Assembly: GCA_003194525.1 (NCBI GenBank)
Contig: NBIV01000008.1
Span: 372,001-436,000, forward strand
From: Gracilariopsis chorda
Taxonomy: Eukaryota > Rhodophyta > Florideophyceae > Gracilariales > Gracilariaceae
Direction of reading: 5' to 3'
Length of the DNA stretch: 64,000 nt
Shown here: in pieces, positions 11,720 to 22,206 of the stretch
Layout of the letters: every line of letters begins with the position of its first letter
Position numbering within the stretch: position 1 is the first letter of the stretch
The notes under the pieces: model-generated
Databases searched by the model: none
What the model was told of the DNA's origin: nothing
The model's input: only the letters and a program-made list of their open reading frames with translations
Position numbers and translations under genes: made by a program

Positions 11720-12720
11720 TTGAATAACTCTTTCACGGTCAGTGTTCTCATCTCCGGCTGGTTCGGCAGTGCTCTGCCTTCAGCATCTATATTCGTAGCA
11801 TTGACATTCTATTCTTGTTCAGTCTCTTCCGTCACCATCCCCACTCTGTATTCTTTATCCTTTTCAGGGTTCTTTGGTTTTCTCTGCTCTATTTTCATGT
11901 GTATGGCATTGGCGGCGGTGGCAAGCTCAGGCATCTGTGGCTTTGAACAACGAGTAGCTTCTGAGTGTACCATCTTTGCACATCGTAGGAATCTGGTATT
12001 CCGGTGGGGATGTTTGTCACAGCGGTTTGTTCTATGCTCTGCTTTGTGGAACAAAAAATAAACACGAGCATTATTCTCTTCTTTACAACTTTTTTCTTCT
12101 TAAACAGAGCAGAAGCTTCGCTTTCTGAGAAGTGAGATCTTCTACCTTGCTTTGTAGTGACTCCACAGTTTGCCCAGGACGGCGCAGAATCCTCGTGGAG
12201 AGAGGTTCCCTATGGTCTCCTCTCTTCTCCTCAGTATAGGCTTGACCAAAAGTTGCTTGGCAATGAATATAGTCCCAAATGGTACGCTTGACCAACTAGT
12301 AGTCCCTTGCACCTGTCAACAACACATAATAAGCCATGTTCATATATTCCACGGCTACATTTCCGAGCCACTCAAACCTAGCTACATCACTGAAGTTAGC
12401 ATTCTTGAAAGCGAAATTCATATCTTTCAAAGAACTAGCAATTTACAAGGGAAACAGCTTGCAAACTATGGCTATTCGTATTCAAGCCTCCTCAATGACC
12501 ATTTTAGAGAATTATTCAATGATGACTTGTCTTATGGAAGCCTAATCATAAGCTTCTGCAATCAACTGTCTCTCTTATGCGAAAGTCTCGTACTAAAAGT
12601 CAGAAGCTTTTCCAGTCAAGTACTTCGAGCGTTTTGTTGCCTTTTCCCAATCATTAGAACCTTTGGGTACAACAATTTGAAAGAAAAAGAAGAACTTGAC
12701 TACATCTGAGTCAGGTTCAC
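11720..12720 (-). pseudogene. Gag remnant of element 2
   Basis: Read leftward from 12,720 the frame-shifted pieces include IVVPKGSNDWEKATKRSKYL and TIWDYIHCQATFGQAYTEEK, a helical capsid-like composition. The end (12,054-11,809) has Cys/His clusters HKAEHRTNRCDKHPHRNT and RCAKMVHSEATRCSKPQ, which look like two damaged CCHC zinc knuckles. Gag would package the element RNA in the cytoplasm. Stops and frame changes make this non-functional. Confidence 0.6.
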
Positions 12721-14605
12721 CATTGAGCACAAAAGGAGAAGAGGATGAAATCGTTCTGAGACTAACCTCCTCGAGAGCAACATGAAAGCAACAAAGGCTT
12801 GCCTCCCCCCCCTTCGGGCGTGAAGAGGCGAGTGGCCGCTCTTTTTTGAGATTAGATTTCCAGCGAGATTGCCGGAGGGCCAATTAAAGCAACCGGAAAA
12901 ACCTGACGTGCCATGCACACCAGTACAATACCAACACGTGTGTGGTATGCAACAGTAGACAATAAAGAGAAGAAAACTTGCAATTCCCATAGAGGTAATA
13001 AGACAGCGGGCAACGCATCACGACAAAGCCATAACGCTTACGTGCATCCGAAAAGAACATTTCTTCTAAGACTAACTGCATTGCAGCCTTCCCTTCCAGA
13101 ACCACCCAGTTCCACCGTGCTTCTGTTCTCGAGTGGCAATAGCGGGCTGGCCGTCTTCAAGACTCAACACGGGGCATGTAATAAAAACCTAGGTTTCTTT
13201 GTAAGCTGTGAAATGAAATTAGAGTTCTGGATAAAAGAGGCCGGAAGATAAAATTACAGAACTATTCTAGAAGTTAATGAATGTGGTACAAAACCGCGCG
13301 AGCGAAGATGACCGCGAAAGGTGTCCTAATGCTGTCACTTGTAAAGCTTAGAATTGGCAATAGAGCGCTATGATATGATCGGCCGCAGCCAGGTAGAACT
13401 ACGGGCGATCGCGTCTTGACTTGCGAACGGAGCGGGAAAGCAATAGAAGGTATCCGTTTCCACGAAAGGTAGGACCTAAATGGGAAAGAACGCGTGCCAG
13501 AGGTAGTATAAAAACGGCACTGACCATGATGTAAGGTTAGAAGAAATGGGGAAGACAAGCCGAACCTTCGGCACTGGGAGTACAAAGACCTGTAGAAAAG
13601 GGCAGAGAACGATACTTACAACGGACATCAGAAATACACAAATAATAAGTAACCCCTTTGATGTGGGCTCACTCCTCAGAGATTCAAGACGAGTAGTTAA
13701 GCTGGAAGCAACATGGTTGCCCCGAGTAGTTTGGTCATGTTGGCGTGTTGGCCAACTTGATTAAAGCCGTCCCTGGTTTTTTTTACTTCCCGGTGGCGGC
13801 TGTGGGGCTGTCGCTTAAGTGGAATCACTGCTAGACAATAGTCCAGAGATCTCTAATAACTTCACAACTATTCCGGCACACACTTCTGGCCGAGCCTTAC
13901 AAGTATGTGTGTCCCCACGGCTCGTGAAGTCATCGGTGGTTGCTTCTCTGATATGTATTGCGCTACGTCCAGAAACCCTGCAGGACCAACGATCGTATAT
14001 CCATGATATCCCATCTGAGAAACCACCGATATCCGGGCTGTCCTTCACATTGCATGCACCTGAGTCACATCGGATTGTTCGGTACCATCTCTATATGATT
14101 GGAGTCCCTCCCTCCTGCCCAAAGTTCCTTGCACTACAATGACCGACCCACAGTTGAACCATTTTTTGCATGCCAATTGTCTCGTGCTGTTGCCGTTCGT
14201 GGTTGCTTCTTCAAAATTTCCGGCTGGAATAGCACACATGCGCAATCAAAGTCATAAGAGCAGTGCTGGAAAGGTATGAAGGGCATACTTAGCGTAAGCA
14301 GTGACCTCCCAGTTAAGCCTTGGGAATTGCTCTACCACTAGTGTCAAAAAGATTACCAATACTGAAGAGGTACTTGGGAATTACTATGACACATGTCTCA
14401 GTTATACAAATGTTTTGGGTCTACAAGACACCCGGTGTAACTGTTCATGTTCCAATGGACATGGGATCGAGTTCCCTGGCCCAACAGTCGAAAAATGAAT
14501 GATAGAATCGCAATAGAGGCTCAATTTTCGGGCAAACCAACACAGATAATGGGGAGAGTTTTGCGTCTCATGCAACCTTACGGTACTTCCTTCTTTGGTT
14601 ATGGC
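12721..14605. other. No gene seen
   Basis: Several open frames of 60-112 codons exist (for example 12,913-13,251 plus and 13,819-14,142 plus), but none has a recognisable motif. Position suggests that part is the 5' leader or LTR of the minus-strand element 2. I could not prove it because no second copy was found. Confidence 0.35.
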
Positions 14606-15279
14606 TGTTAGGAACAGAGAAGAAGTGGTTGAGAATGGTTAGAACTCAATGGTGATGACCCGAGTTGAAGTTTGGAGCATCCATCCGGGTTCATGTAGAG
14701 GTTCTAGCCTAGTTCTATCAGTGCCACTAGTCAAATGAGAAATCGTCGGAGTCTAACTGAATTATACTTGATCTTCTTGTTGACCTGCATATGTGAGTGG
14801 TTTACAAGTTCAATGCCAGATCTAGCCATTTGATGACTCCGCACATTTCCCAGCTGATGACTTGTTCTATGAATTCGCAAGGATCAGCAACAGGTAGGGG
14901 CTTGATGATCTTGCATGGCACCAAGGTGCTCATGATGACTAGGCACGGATCTGTCGGGAATCTCCTATGACTGTTTGATCATTGGTATACAGTGTGAGGT
15001 GTTTGTCAACGGTTTAAGTAGTAGGAATCGTGTATTTCGGAGAAAACTTTGTACACGTGGTGGGTCGGGGCTGTTCTGAAATAAGGTTGTTGTCGTGTCA
15101 TATTGGCAGTATGTCACGAAAGATTTCGACTTGGCTTTGAGGCCAGGTAGACATGTTAAATTGGTAACCGACCTATTCAGGAGATCCTATAGAATAATCA
15201 TAGGAAAAGTGGACACGTTAGAACTGATTCTGGAGCCCACTATATTCAAACGAAAATAAAACAGTAACCAAATCTAACA
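14606..15279 (-). repeat. 3' LTR of element 3 (LTR copy 2)
   Basis: On the minus strand it begins TGTTAGATTTGG and ends CCTAACA. It is 674 bp, the same length as the 5' LTR at 21,533-22,206. The promoter region that is TATATAAA in copies 1 and 4 reads CTACATGAA here, so its TATA box is mutated. Confidence 0.85.
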
Positions 15280-15293
15280 TAACTCTCCCCTAA
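15280..15293 (-). other. Polypurine tract before the 3' LTR
   Basis: On the minus strand TTAGGGGAGAGTTA directly precedes the TGTTAGA start of the LTR. Such a purine run primes plus-strand DNA synthesis in LTR retrotransposons. Confidence 0.6.
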
Positions 15294-15338
15294 CAGTAGA
15301 GTCGACACGACTGCTAAGTAGTCATGACAAAGATTTCC

Positions 15339-15788
15339 TTAGACTTGCAAAAACCTAGAGTCCAGAAGAACTGGGAACAAATCTCGTTGAGAGTCAGGTT
15401 CCAGGGTGAATGTGACTTGACTTTCGTCCTCCAAGCGGTTTACGATTGCACCAATGCCCTCCGTAAAACTTGGTTCTCCAGTGAGGTGTCCGCAACGTGC
15501 AACCATGTAATAGAAAAAAGGCATTTCAAATGTATCGTAGAAAATCGTCAGAATACCGCCATCGTAGTTGAAGAAAAGTCGGTGCTGAAGTATGTCGTTT
15601 TCGTCGGTGTAGAAAGATCCACAATGTTGGGCGAGTGAAAAGGATATATGGCAGGCTGCCCAGCAAGGGCATAGCCTAATTGATTGGGTGCTAGTGCTTT
15701 CACCCTTGCCGTTATATAGTGATCTTCCACCGATGTTGATATTGTTGTAGAACTCCCTTGCGCCTTGAATATCGGTTTTCTGATTCAT
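15339..15788 (-). CDS. Uncharacterised 149-aa ORF between chromodomain and 3' LTR
   Basis: An ATG-started open frame of 149 codons survives in an element whose pol is full of stops. It lies just downstream of the chromodomain and ends about 60 bp before the LTR. The protein has a Cys/aromatic middle (IRLCPCWAACHISFSLAQHC) and an acidic C-terminal half (GAIVNRLEDESQVTFTLEPD). There is no clear transmembrane segment, so an env-like role is not supported. I do not recognise it. It may be an accessory ORF of this retrotransposon family or a chance open frame, and its position in a region that is otherwise spacer favours caution. Confidence 0.35.
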   Translation of the reverse strand: MNQKTDIQGAREFYNNINIGGRSLYNGKGESTSTQSIRLCPCWAACHISFSLAQHCGSFYTDENDILQHRLFFNYDGGILTIFYDTFEMPFFYYMVARCGHLTGEPSFTEGIGAIVNRLEDESQVTFTLEPDSQRDLFPVLLDSRFLQV

Positions 15789-15829
15789 CCTGAGCGTTGG
15801 TTGACACTAGAATGCTTAGTTCCTTCTCG

Positions 15830-17100
15830 GTAGGACTCTGTTCGTCTTCTTGTACTGCTGGAGAAGTGCTTGGCAGTTCGTGAAGCCTTTCTCTTTCATT
15901 CAAGTATTCACATGACTTGGATATCTGGGCCATCTGACAAGAAATTCAAATCGTCTGCCTCTTTTTATGTGATTGACAACAAATTCTACTTCATACTCTT
16001 CTGTCCCATCATTCAATGTTAATGGGGTGGGATGATCTGGCTCTGGGCGAATTCACTTGTAATCGCGGTATTGTTTGAGAACACTTGCGTGAAACACATC
16101 ATGATTCTTTGACTTCTGTTTATGGCTTAAGTCTAGACGAAACTGTATTGGGCCAAGTTATTCTGTGATCTTGAATGGCCCACAGTATCGGATTCGTAGC
16201 TTGGACTTCTTCCTCATGTGGTCCGCATTGAGGTTTTTTGTGGACAACATGAATTTTTGCTCAGCTTTAATGTGAATAGGGATCGATTCTTGTCGGTGTA
16301 TGACTCGGAGTAACGATTCTGTATTTCAATCTGTGTTCTTGCTTCTCTTATTGCTTGCTTCATGCTTTTTACAAACTTGAGGGCTGCTGCATTTTCTGAA
16401 ATGAGAGTATCGAGCGGTAGTACTTTTGAGTGGTCACCATAGGCTAGGAAGAATGTTATAAACTTCGTAGTTGAGTTCCCTGACCAGTTGTATGCGACTT
16501 CGAACTCAATGAGGAGCCCATCCCAGTTGGATTGCTTGAGATTGACGCATTCTCTAATCATTTCTTCGATTTTCCTGTTCATTACTTCGCTTTGACCATA
16601 TTTTTGTGGATAATATGCTGTTGAAGTCCTTATCTTAGTGCCAATGATACGGAATAGTTCTTTCCAAAACTTGCTCATGAAAATCTTTTTCTTGTCGGAG
16701 ATAATAACGTCGGAGAGTTGATGATGTATGTATATGTGTTCAAAATATAGTTTTGCAGTCTGAATGGCAAATAAATCTGATGTAGATGGAATGATTCTGA
16801 TCAACTTGGATAGGCAGTTTACTACTACGTAAAATGCACTTTTCCCATTTTTCGTTTTAGTAAGCGGTGTCATTGTAATTTGTGCCCACTTCCTTCTCGG
16901 CGGAGGTAGTGGTTGTAGCTGAACCTGTGGTGTTGTGGCTCGTGATTTCACTTCTTGAAATTTCAGACATGAGTCGACGTATTCTTTAATCGTTTGGGGT
17001 AAGGATTTCCGGTGTTATAGCCTCCAAACCTTTCTGTATGTATTTTTGAATCCTAGGTGTCCTGATACAGGTTGATCGTGAGGGTCTTGTAGGATAATCA
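15830..17100 (-). pseudogene. Integrase with C-terminal chromodomain, element 3
   Basis: The zinc-domain end is visible as YVDSCLKFQEVKSRATTP near 16,990-16,930. The open core (16,951-16,214) has FYVVVNCLSKLIRIIP, with Asn where the first catalytic Asp belongs, VIISDKKKIFMSKFW with the second Asp kept, and YYPQKYGQSEVMNRKIEEM with the Glu kept. After a frame change, the C-terminal barrel reads RIRYCGPFKITE and NHDVFHASVLKQY. The chromodomain follows at about 16,013-15,830 with EEYEVEFVVNHIKRGRRFEF, LVRWPRYPSHVNT and, in another frame, NCQALLQQYKK. This makes element 3 a chromovirus, like the remnant at 2,660-4,877. Frame changes, several stops and the Asp loss make it inactive. Confidence 0.85.
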
Positions 17101-17217
17101 GTGGTACTTGGCCTTTTGGTACGCAGAGTTGTCTTTCCTTTACCAGAATCCATTTTGTTAGTGAAATGGGCCTTGCGGACATTTTTATAAGTTGTTGAAC
17201 TCTTTGCCGTTTAGATA

Positions 17218-18677
17218 TCAGTTGATGAATGCGCGCGTATCTTTTTCGGATACTTCACCAAGCTGGGATACCCCATTGACTTTGGAAGTTGTGAAAACTG
17301 CTTCCTGAAGTAATGACCGCTTCATCACTTCAGGATTTTCAGCATGTTTTGGGTATCCTGAAAGTGCATCTGCGACAAAGTTAGAATTTCCTTTGATCGG
17401 CCTAAAGGAAAAGTCAAATACCACAATTTATTCCAGCCAGCGTACCTGTCTTTGAGATAGGTTCGGTTGAAATTCCAGATACTTCAAAGAATAGTGATCT
17501 GCACATACTGTGAGCGTATAGCCATGAAGGTACACTCCCCATACTATTAGCGTGTCTATGACTCCCAAGCATTCTCTCTCATGGGCGGCATAACGTTGTT
17601 CTGCTGCGTTCAATGGTCTTGACGAAATGCTACAGGTGGTTTACCATTATATTCAACCTTTTCCATGACAGCTTCAATGGCGTATTGAGAAGCGTCGGTA
17701 GTAACGATAATGGGTAGTTTTGGGTCAAAGTGTCTGAGTGCTGAGGTTCTCGTTATAGCTTTCTTCAGAGACTCAAAACTCTCAATTTGTTCTTGATTCC
17801 ATTCAAGCTCAGATTATCCGCGTAGTTTGGTCAAAGGTTTTGATATTGCGGAACAGTTCTAAATAAATGTTTGTTAGTAGTTCACTAACCTGAGAAATGC
17901 CTGGACGTCAGTTTTGGTTTTCGGTGTCCTCTAGTTCAAGATTGCATCAACTCTCTGCGCCTCGATGGATGTACTTTCTGCACTCACATTGTGTCTTAGG
18001 TACTCGAATTTCTTTTTCATGAACTCACATTTTGAAATCTTCCGATGAAGCTTGTGCTCGCACATTTTGTCGAGTACACATCTGAGATGCTTGAGATGTT
18101 CCTTTTCGTTTGTACTATAAATAAGGATGTCATCTAGATATAATAGAACGAACGTATCCAAGTACAATCGTAAGAAGCAATTCATCAGGCTCATGAACGA
18201 AGCTGGCGCATTGGTAAGACCGAAGGGAAGTACAAGGAACTCAAAATGACTATACCTTGTACGAAAGGATGTTCTAGGAACAGATGGTTGGGGAAGACTT
18301 ATTTGGTGAGAACCTGAATGGAGATCTATTTTCGAGAATACTCCAGCTTCACTTAACTGATCGAATATGTCATCAATGTTGGGTATAGGATATCTGTTCT
18401 TAACCGTTAGTTTGTTCAAACATTGGTAGTTTATTTATGGCCTTAAAGACCCATCTTTCTTCGCGACGAACAGTACGGGCGCACCCCAAGGACTTGGGCT
18501 CGGTCGGATGGAACCCTGTTGAAATAGATCGTCAAGTTTCTTACGCAGTTCTGTAAGCTCTTCATCCCACATTCGATTTACTCCTTTCTTTAGTTGTATA
18601 GAATCGGGTAGTAGCTTGATGTTAAAGTCTTTTCCTCGTTTCAGAGGAAGTCTTTTTGGGAGTTTATAGAGGAACAC
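17218..18677 (-). pseudogene. Reverse transcriptase and RNase H of element 3
   Basis: Four open pieces follow one another. The first (18,677-18,435) ends in PSPSPWGAPVLFVAKKDGSLRP. The second (18,419-17,931) is an almost complete palm with NRYPIPNIDDIFDQLSEAG, VLPFGLTNAPASFMSLM and the intact active site VLLYLDDILIYS. The third (17,613-17,428) is RNase H with QRYAAHERECLGVIDTLIVW and LTVCADHYSLKYLEFQP. The fourth (17,424-17,218) is its end, FSFRPIKGNSNFVADALSGY. Stops and frame changes separate them, for example between 18,435 and 18,419. The active-site residues themselves are largely kept, so the break-up is by scattered mutations rather than loss of a domain. Confidence 0.9.
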
Positions 18678-19102
18678 ATATTTTTAATCACTGAACAACG
18701 ACTTTAGGTTGGGGTCTTGTAATTTTTTTTCTTCTGGTTCATTTCGTGGTCCTACAAGAACGGCAAATTCTGGTAACTTTTTCTGTATCCATTTCTTGAC
18801 AGAGTTGATTGCTTTCATATTGTTGTTTCTTTTCCATGTAACGTGAATGACAACTTGTTCATTTTCGAGGGGAAATGATATGAAGTTTGTTCAAAGGTTG
18901 ACGTAGGAGTTGTATTGGTGGTGCCAGTTCTTTCCGAGGAATGCGTCATATCCATACAGTCGGCAGATGGCGAACCGTCTTTTCTCTTTGAGTTCTCCCA
19001 TTTCTAATGTGACACCTTCTTTGTCAGTTATTCAAGGACGGTAGTTGATTCATTTGCCATTTCTGCTTGGTAGTTCGTTTTGACTGTTGGAATTCTCATG
19101 CT

Positions 19103-19375
19103 TTAAACAAACGATTTAGAAATGTAGCTGATTTCAGATCCGTTATCAAACAACGCTTCACATCTTTTTCTGTTTACGTGTACTTGCGCAAGTAACATTT
19201 CTGGCGCTGGGGTGTCAAAGGGTGACGCGAGATTTGACGTCAAAGGTCTGTACTTCTTGTGATCTAATTTGGTACTCGCATACGGGTGTTCTGTGCGTTC
19301 TTCGACCTTAATCTTACTCGTGGAGATCTTGTTTGTTTCTCTGGGTGCGGTGGTTTCGATTGGATCTGAACACAT
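19103..19375 (-). pseudogene. Aspartic protease of element 3
   Basis: The C-terminal part of this 90-codon open piece reads AQVHVNRKRCEALFDNGSEI followed by SYISKSFV. This is the retropepsin active-site loop, with Asp-Asn-Gly in place of the usual Asp-Ser/Thr-Gly. It lies between gag and reverse transcriptase as expected. The N-terminal part is a basic, Ser/Thr-rich linker that probably belongs to the gag-pol junction. Confidence 0.75.
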
Positions 19376-19440
19376 GTCAGTCAGGTCTTTGGCGAGGTTT
19401 TTGGGCAGCTCGGATCATTTTCCCTATGCACTGGTCCTCT

Positions 19441-20237
19441 TCAACGGAAACAAGGTCTGTGCTTGCGGCAGTGTTCTCTAGTTTCCTTAGTAGGCTTCTC
19501 TAACTTCACGTTTCCACTTTCCATCGGTACGGGTGCGTTATTCTGCCGGTGAGCTCCTGCTGGTCTGCCGAACGTACTAGAGCCTCCTCTTCTATACGCT
19601 GATTCAACTCTTTCCGCATCCTTCATGGCGTCCATGACCGGTTTTTATTCTTTCGTACAAAGGTCTTTCCAAATGAAGCTCTTCGCACCTCTTATCCTTC
19701 AGTCTGCCTGTTCTTCCATACTGATATTAGGAGTATCCTGTATGATTTTCGAGAAGTCTTCATCATACTGGTGGACGTCTTTCACATGTTTCCACTTGCC
19801 CAGTTTGTCGTGAGCAAATTTTTCTTTGTTCCTTATTCTGAAGCAAGTCTCCAGACCATCAAATAGCTCGAAAAGTGTCGTTAAGTCTGTTCAATTCTTC
19901 ACTTGGGCGAGGCACCACTTGTGAGCTGCTCCACAAATATAGCTGAATGCTGTGGGAGGCGCCTTCTAGTCTGACGTTCCTTCAAGATGATTTCGGAAGT
20001 GGGTGATCCAGCTATCAATATTCTGCTTTCCAGTAGACACAGGAGATTTATTGATATTTGGAGAAGATGACAACTGGCCTCTAGAGCTGAGAAGGAGGGT
20101 AAAAACTGAATCGAGCGACGTGATCTTCTGTTCGGCTTCTCTTTCGAGTCTTTCCGTTCTCTCACGTGTATCTTCCAGCGCAAGTATGAGATTTTGGATG
20201 ATCTGATTTCTGCGGCACTGTGGAGAGGGCACGGCAT
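19441..20237 (-). pseudogene. Gag of element 3
   Basis: Minus-strand pieces form a capsid protein. The start has a coiled-coil-like stretch ALEDTRERTERLEREAEQKI, followed by QNIDSWITHFRNHLEG. After a frame change come FSYICGAAHKWCLAQVK and LTTLFELFDGLETCFRIR, then HVKDVHQYDEDFSKIIQD, the usual gag pattern of Trp and short helices. The end holds a Cys-rich patch (REHCRKHRPCFRC, about 19,470-19,440) that looks like a damaged zinc knuckle. At least one stop (after AQVKN) and frame changes show decay. The likely start is the ATG at 20,237 or the GTG five bases inside it. Confidence 0.7.
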
Positions 20238-20766
20238 TGTCTGCAGTGCTCGAAATTGCTTGGAATCAAGTGAAACAGGAAAACATTGCCAAATGGGTCG
20301 GATTATTGGGCCGAGAATTTGGATCGTGCTAGTTGTAATGCAGATTTTTTCGGAACCCTGCCAGAATAAAAGCGTATGATGTGATGAAGTGGTTCCAGGC
20401 TGTAAATCGAAATTTTGATGACTCGGGTTCGAATCCCTTCGCTGTAAGAACGCGGGCGCTTATCGGAGTGGCCAAAGCAGAATTCCTCCAGTCGACTTTA
20501 CCAGGGTTCAAAAGATTGGTAAGATAGTAGGACCTGTACGGCTACTTCTCCCTTGACCAATCTTGGTAATCATGGGGCATGTGGAGCTCGAACACAGCCA
20601 CAAACAGTAGCCTCAAGGGTAGAACGACCAATTTTAATTTTTTCACAACATTGTGGTTACCTGCTAAAAACGGCCGTTGAAGTATTTCTGCTGACGTCTT
20701 TGTTTTTTTTAGCCAATCGATGCTTTTCACCCTTTCAGTGGTTTTGTTAATGATTTTAATTGTTAA
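20238..20766. other. Leader of element 3 between the zinc-finger ORF and gag; no gene seen
   Basis: No recognisable protein. It contains a perfect pol III B-box-like match (GGTTCGAATCC at 20,426-20,436) with an A-box-like match (TATCGGAGTGG, 20,461-20,471) downstream instead of upstream. The flanks do not fold as a tRNA. Confidence 0.35.
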
Positions 20767-21388
20767 ACGATGGTATACTGGAAATATAACAACCAGGCGG
20801 TGGTGTTTTCAACAATGCTTTGTTTTTGTGTTTGGTACCGTGAAGGTGTTCTTCGAGTTGTGTGCGGCTGTTGAAGCGTACATTGCAGTCGTCACACCTA
20901 GGTGTATGCAGGCGATGTCGAAGTGTACGCTACCTCTGGTGGCGGATGCAATTGTTTGCCATACTGTAAAGGTTGATGTTTCCGGCGTCAGTGATCAGCA
21001 AGACACGTCGACGGTTCTGATTTGCTGAGTCGTACGCTTGAAGAATACGTTCCCCGACCGTGTAGACTCTTGCAGATTTGTCCACAACGGATGCTTTTTG
21101 ACGTTCTTGTGGTGCTTCTGAAGTCTTTTCAACTGGCTCTGGATATGGTGGTGGACTCTGAGGTGTCTGGGGTTCAAGCGAAACTAGGTTATCGAATGGT
21201 TCGGGTGACGGCGTCCGGGGTTTGAAGGAGGGGCTGCCGTCAGCTACGGGGATTCCAGGGTCAGCGAGTTCCGCGGGTGGTGGCGGCAGTGGTGTTGACG
21301 GTGGTTTGGAGGATACGTCGGTGTTGGTGTACACCAACGGCGAAGGTGGCGGTGACCTTGGTCGGATTATTGAGCTCACTGGAAACAC
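20767..21388 (-). pseudogene. Proline-rich protein with a U1-type C2H2 zinc finger, inside element 3
   Basis: Reading leftward from 21,388, about 150 codons are open. An N-terminal half is rich in Pro/Ser (for example RPRSPPPSPL), followed by a more ordered part (RVYTVGERILQAYDSANQN). A stop (TAG at 20,930-20,932) interrupts the frame. The same frame then continues with RCDDCNVRFNSRTQLEEHLH and GTKHKNK, a clear Cys-X2-Cys-X12-His-X5-His finger of the U1/JAZ type that binds double-stranded RNA or nucleic acid. It ends at a stop near 20,767. There is no ATG at the start. A splice-acceptor-like TTTCCAG precedes the first ordered codons. The stop would also vanish if a 36-bp GT-AG stretch were an intron, although that is very short. 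The ORF lies between 5' LTR and gag, where no standard gene is expected. It could be captured host sequence or a nested insertion. Confidence 0.5.
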
Positions 21389-21518
21389 ATAATTGGTCAG
21401 AAATCAACAGTCAGTAAGATCTGGATCTCTGTGGCTCATCTAAACTTGGGTAATTCTGTGTAGCAAAATCCGCCAAGACTGGATGGTCACCAGTTTCAGA
21501 TAAGCGCAATACTTACTT

Positions 21519-21531
21519 GGGAATGCTACCA
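21519..21531 (-). other. Primer-binding site of element 3
   Basis: One base after the 5' LTR end the minus strand reads TGGTAGCATTCCC. The leading TGG pairs with the CCA end of a tRNA, and the rest would pair with the acceptor stem of the priming tRNA. I cannot name that tRNA. Confidence 0.6.
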
Positions 21532-21532
21532 A

Positions 21533-22206
21533 TGCTAAGAACAGAGGTGCAATGGTTGAGAACGGTTTGAAGTCGATGGTGATGATTCAAGTTGAAGTTC
21601 GGAGCATCCATTGAGGTTTTTATAGAGGGTATAGCCTAGTTCTATCAGTGCTTCTATTCAATGAAAAACTGTTCGATTTTAATGGCATTATACTTGGTCT
21701 TCTCGTTGGCCTCCATATGTGGGTGGTTTACCGGGTTCAATGCCAGATCTAGCCGTTTGATGACTCGGCACATTCCCCAGCTTATGAATTGTTCTATGAC
21801 TTGGCAAGGATCAGCAAGAGACAGGGTCTTCATGATCTGGCACGCCCCCAAGGTGCTCATGATGACGTGGCTCGGATCTGTCCGGAACCTTCTATGACCC
21901 TTTGATCATTGCTGTACCGTGTAAGGTGTTTGTCAACGTTGTAAGTAGCAGGAAACGTGTATTTTGGAGCCAACGTTGTCCACGTGGTGGGTCAGAGCTT
22001 TTCTGACATAAGCATGTTGTCGTGTCATATTGACAGTATGTCAAGAAAGATGTCAACTTGGCTTTGAGGCCAGATAGACATGTCAAGTAGGTAGCCGATC
22101 TCTTCAGGAGATAGAGTAGAATAAAACTAGGAACAATAGACACGTTGGACCTGATGCTGGGGCCAACTATACTCAAACAATGGTAGTATAGTAACTAAAT
22201 CTAACA
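21533..22206 (-). repeat. 5' LTR of element 3 (LTR copy 3)
   Basis: On the minus strand it begins TGTTAGATTTAGTTAC and ends CTTAGCA. It is 674 bp. A TATA-like CCTCTATAAAAACC sits about 90 bp before the end. It would drive transcription leftward through the zinc-finger ORF and gag. Confidence 0.85.

Larger units (their letters stand above)
8095..12720 (-). mobile_element. Decayed Ty3/gypsy-type gag-pol element (element 2)
   Basis: On the minus strand the order is gag (12,720-11,720), protease (about 11,410-10,935), reverse transcriptase (10,590-9,840), RNase H (9,830-9,400), integrase zinc domain (9,150-8,990), integrase core (9,016-8,489) and integrase C-terminus (8,370-8,095). This is the standard Ty3/gypsy order. 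Many frame changes and stops break it. I found no LTR pair for it. The four LTR-like repeats of this window do not flank it in a matching orientation. Confidence 0.75.
14606..22206 (-). mobile_element. Full-length but inactive chromodomain LTR retrotransposon (element 3)
   Basis: Two 674-bp LTR copies in the same orientation bound a 6.25-kb interior whose genes all read on the minus strand. The order is zinc-finger ORF, gag, protease, reverse transcriptase/RNase H, integrase, chromodomain and an extra ORF. A primer-binding site adjoins the 5' LTR and a purine tract adjoins the 3' LTR. The flanking 5 bp are ATGGC at the left and GCGGC at the right, a possible decayed target-site duplication (3 of 5 match). 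The LTRs have clearly diverged and the genes carry stops, so the insertion is old. Confidence 0.85.

Noticed and set aside
6071-15279. LTR copies 1 and 2 as the two ends of one element around element 2
   Set aside because: They face in opposite directions, and copy 2 pairs correctly with copy 3 around element 3.
20420-20520. Possible circularly permuted tRNA, with a perfect B box (20,426) before an A-box-like word (20,461)
   Set aside because: The would-be acceptor strands (GGGCGCT and CGCTGTA) do not pair and the T stem has only three pairs. It is most likely chance.
20895-20934. 36-bp GT-AG intron that would remove the stop in the zinc-finger ORF
   Set aside because: Far shorter than usual spliceosomal introns and no other copy supports it. 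It is noted only as an alternative.
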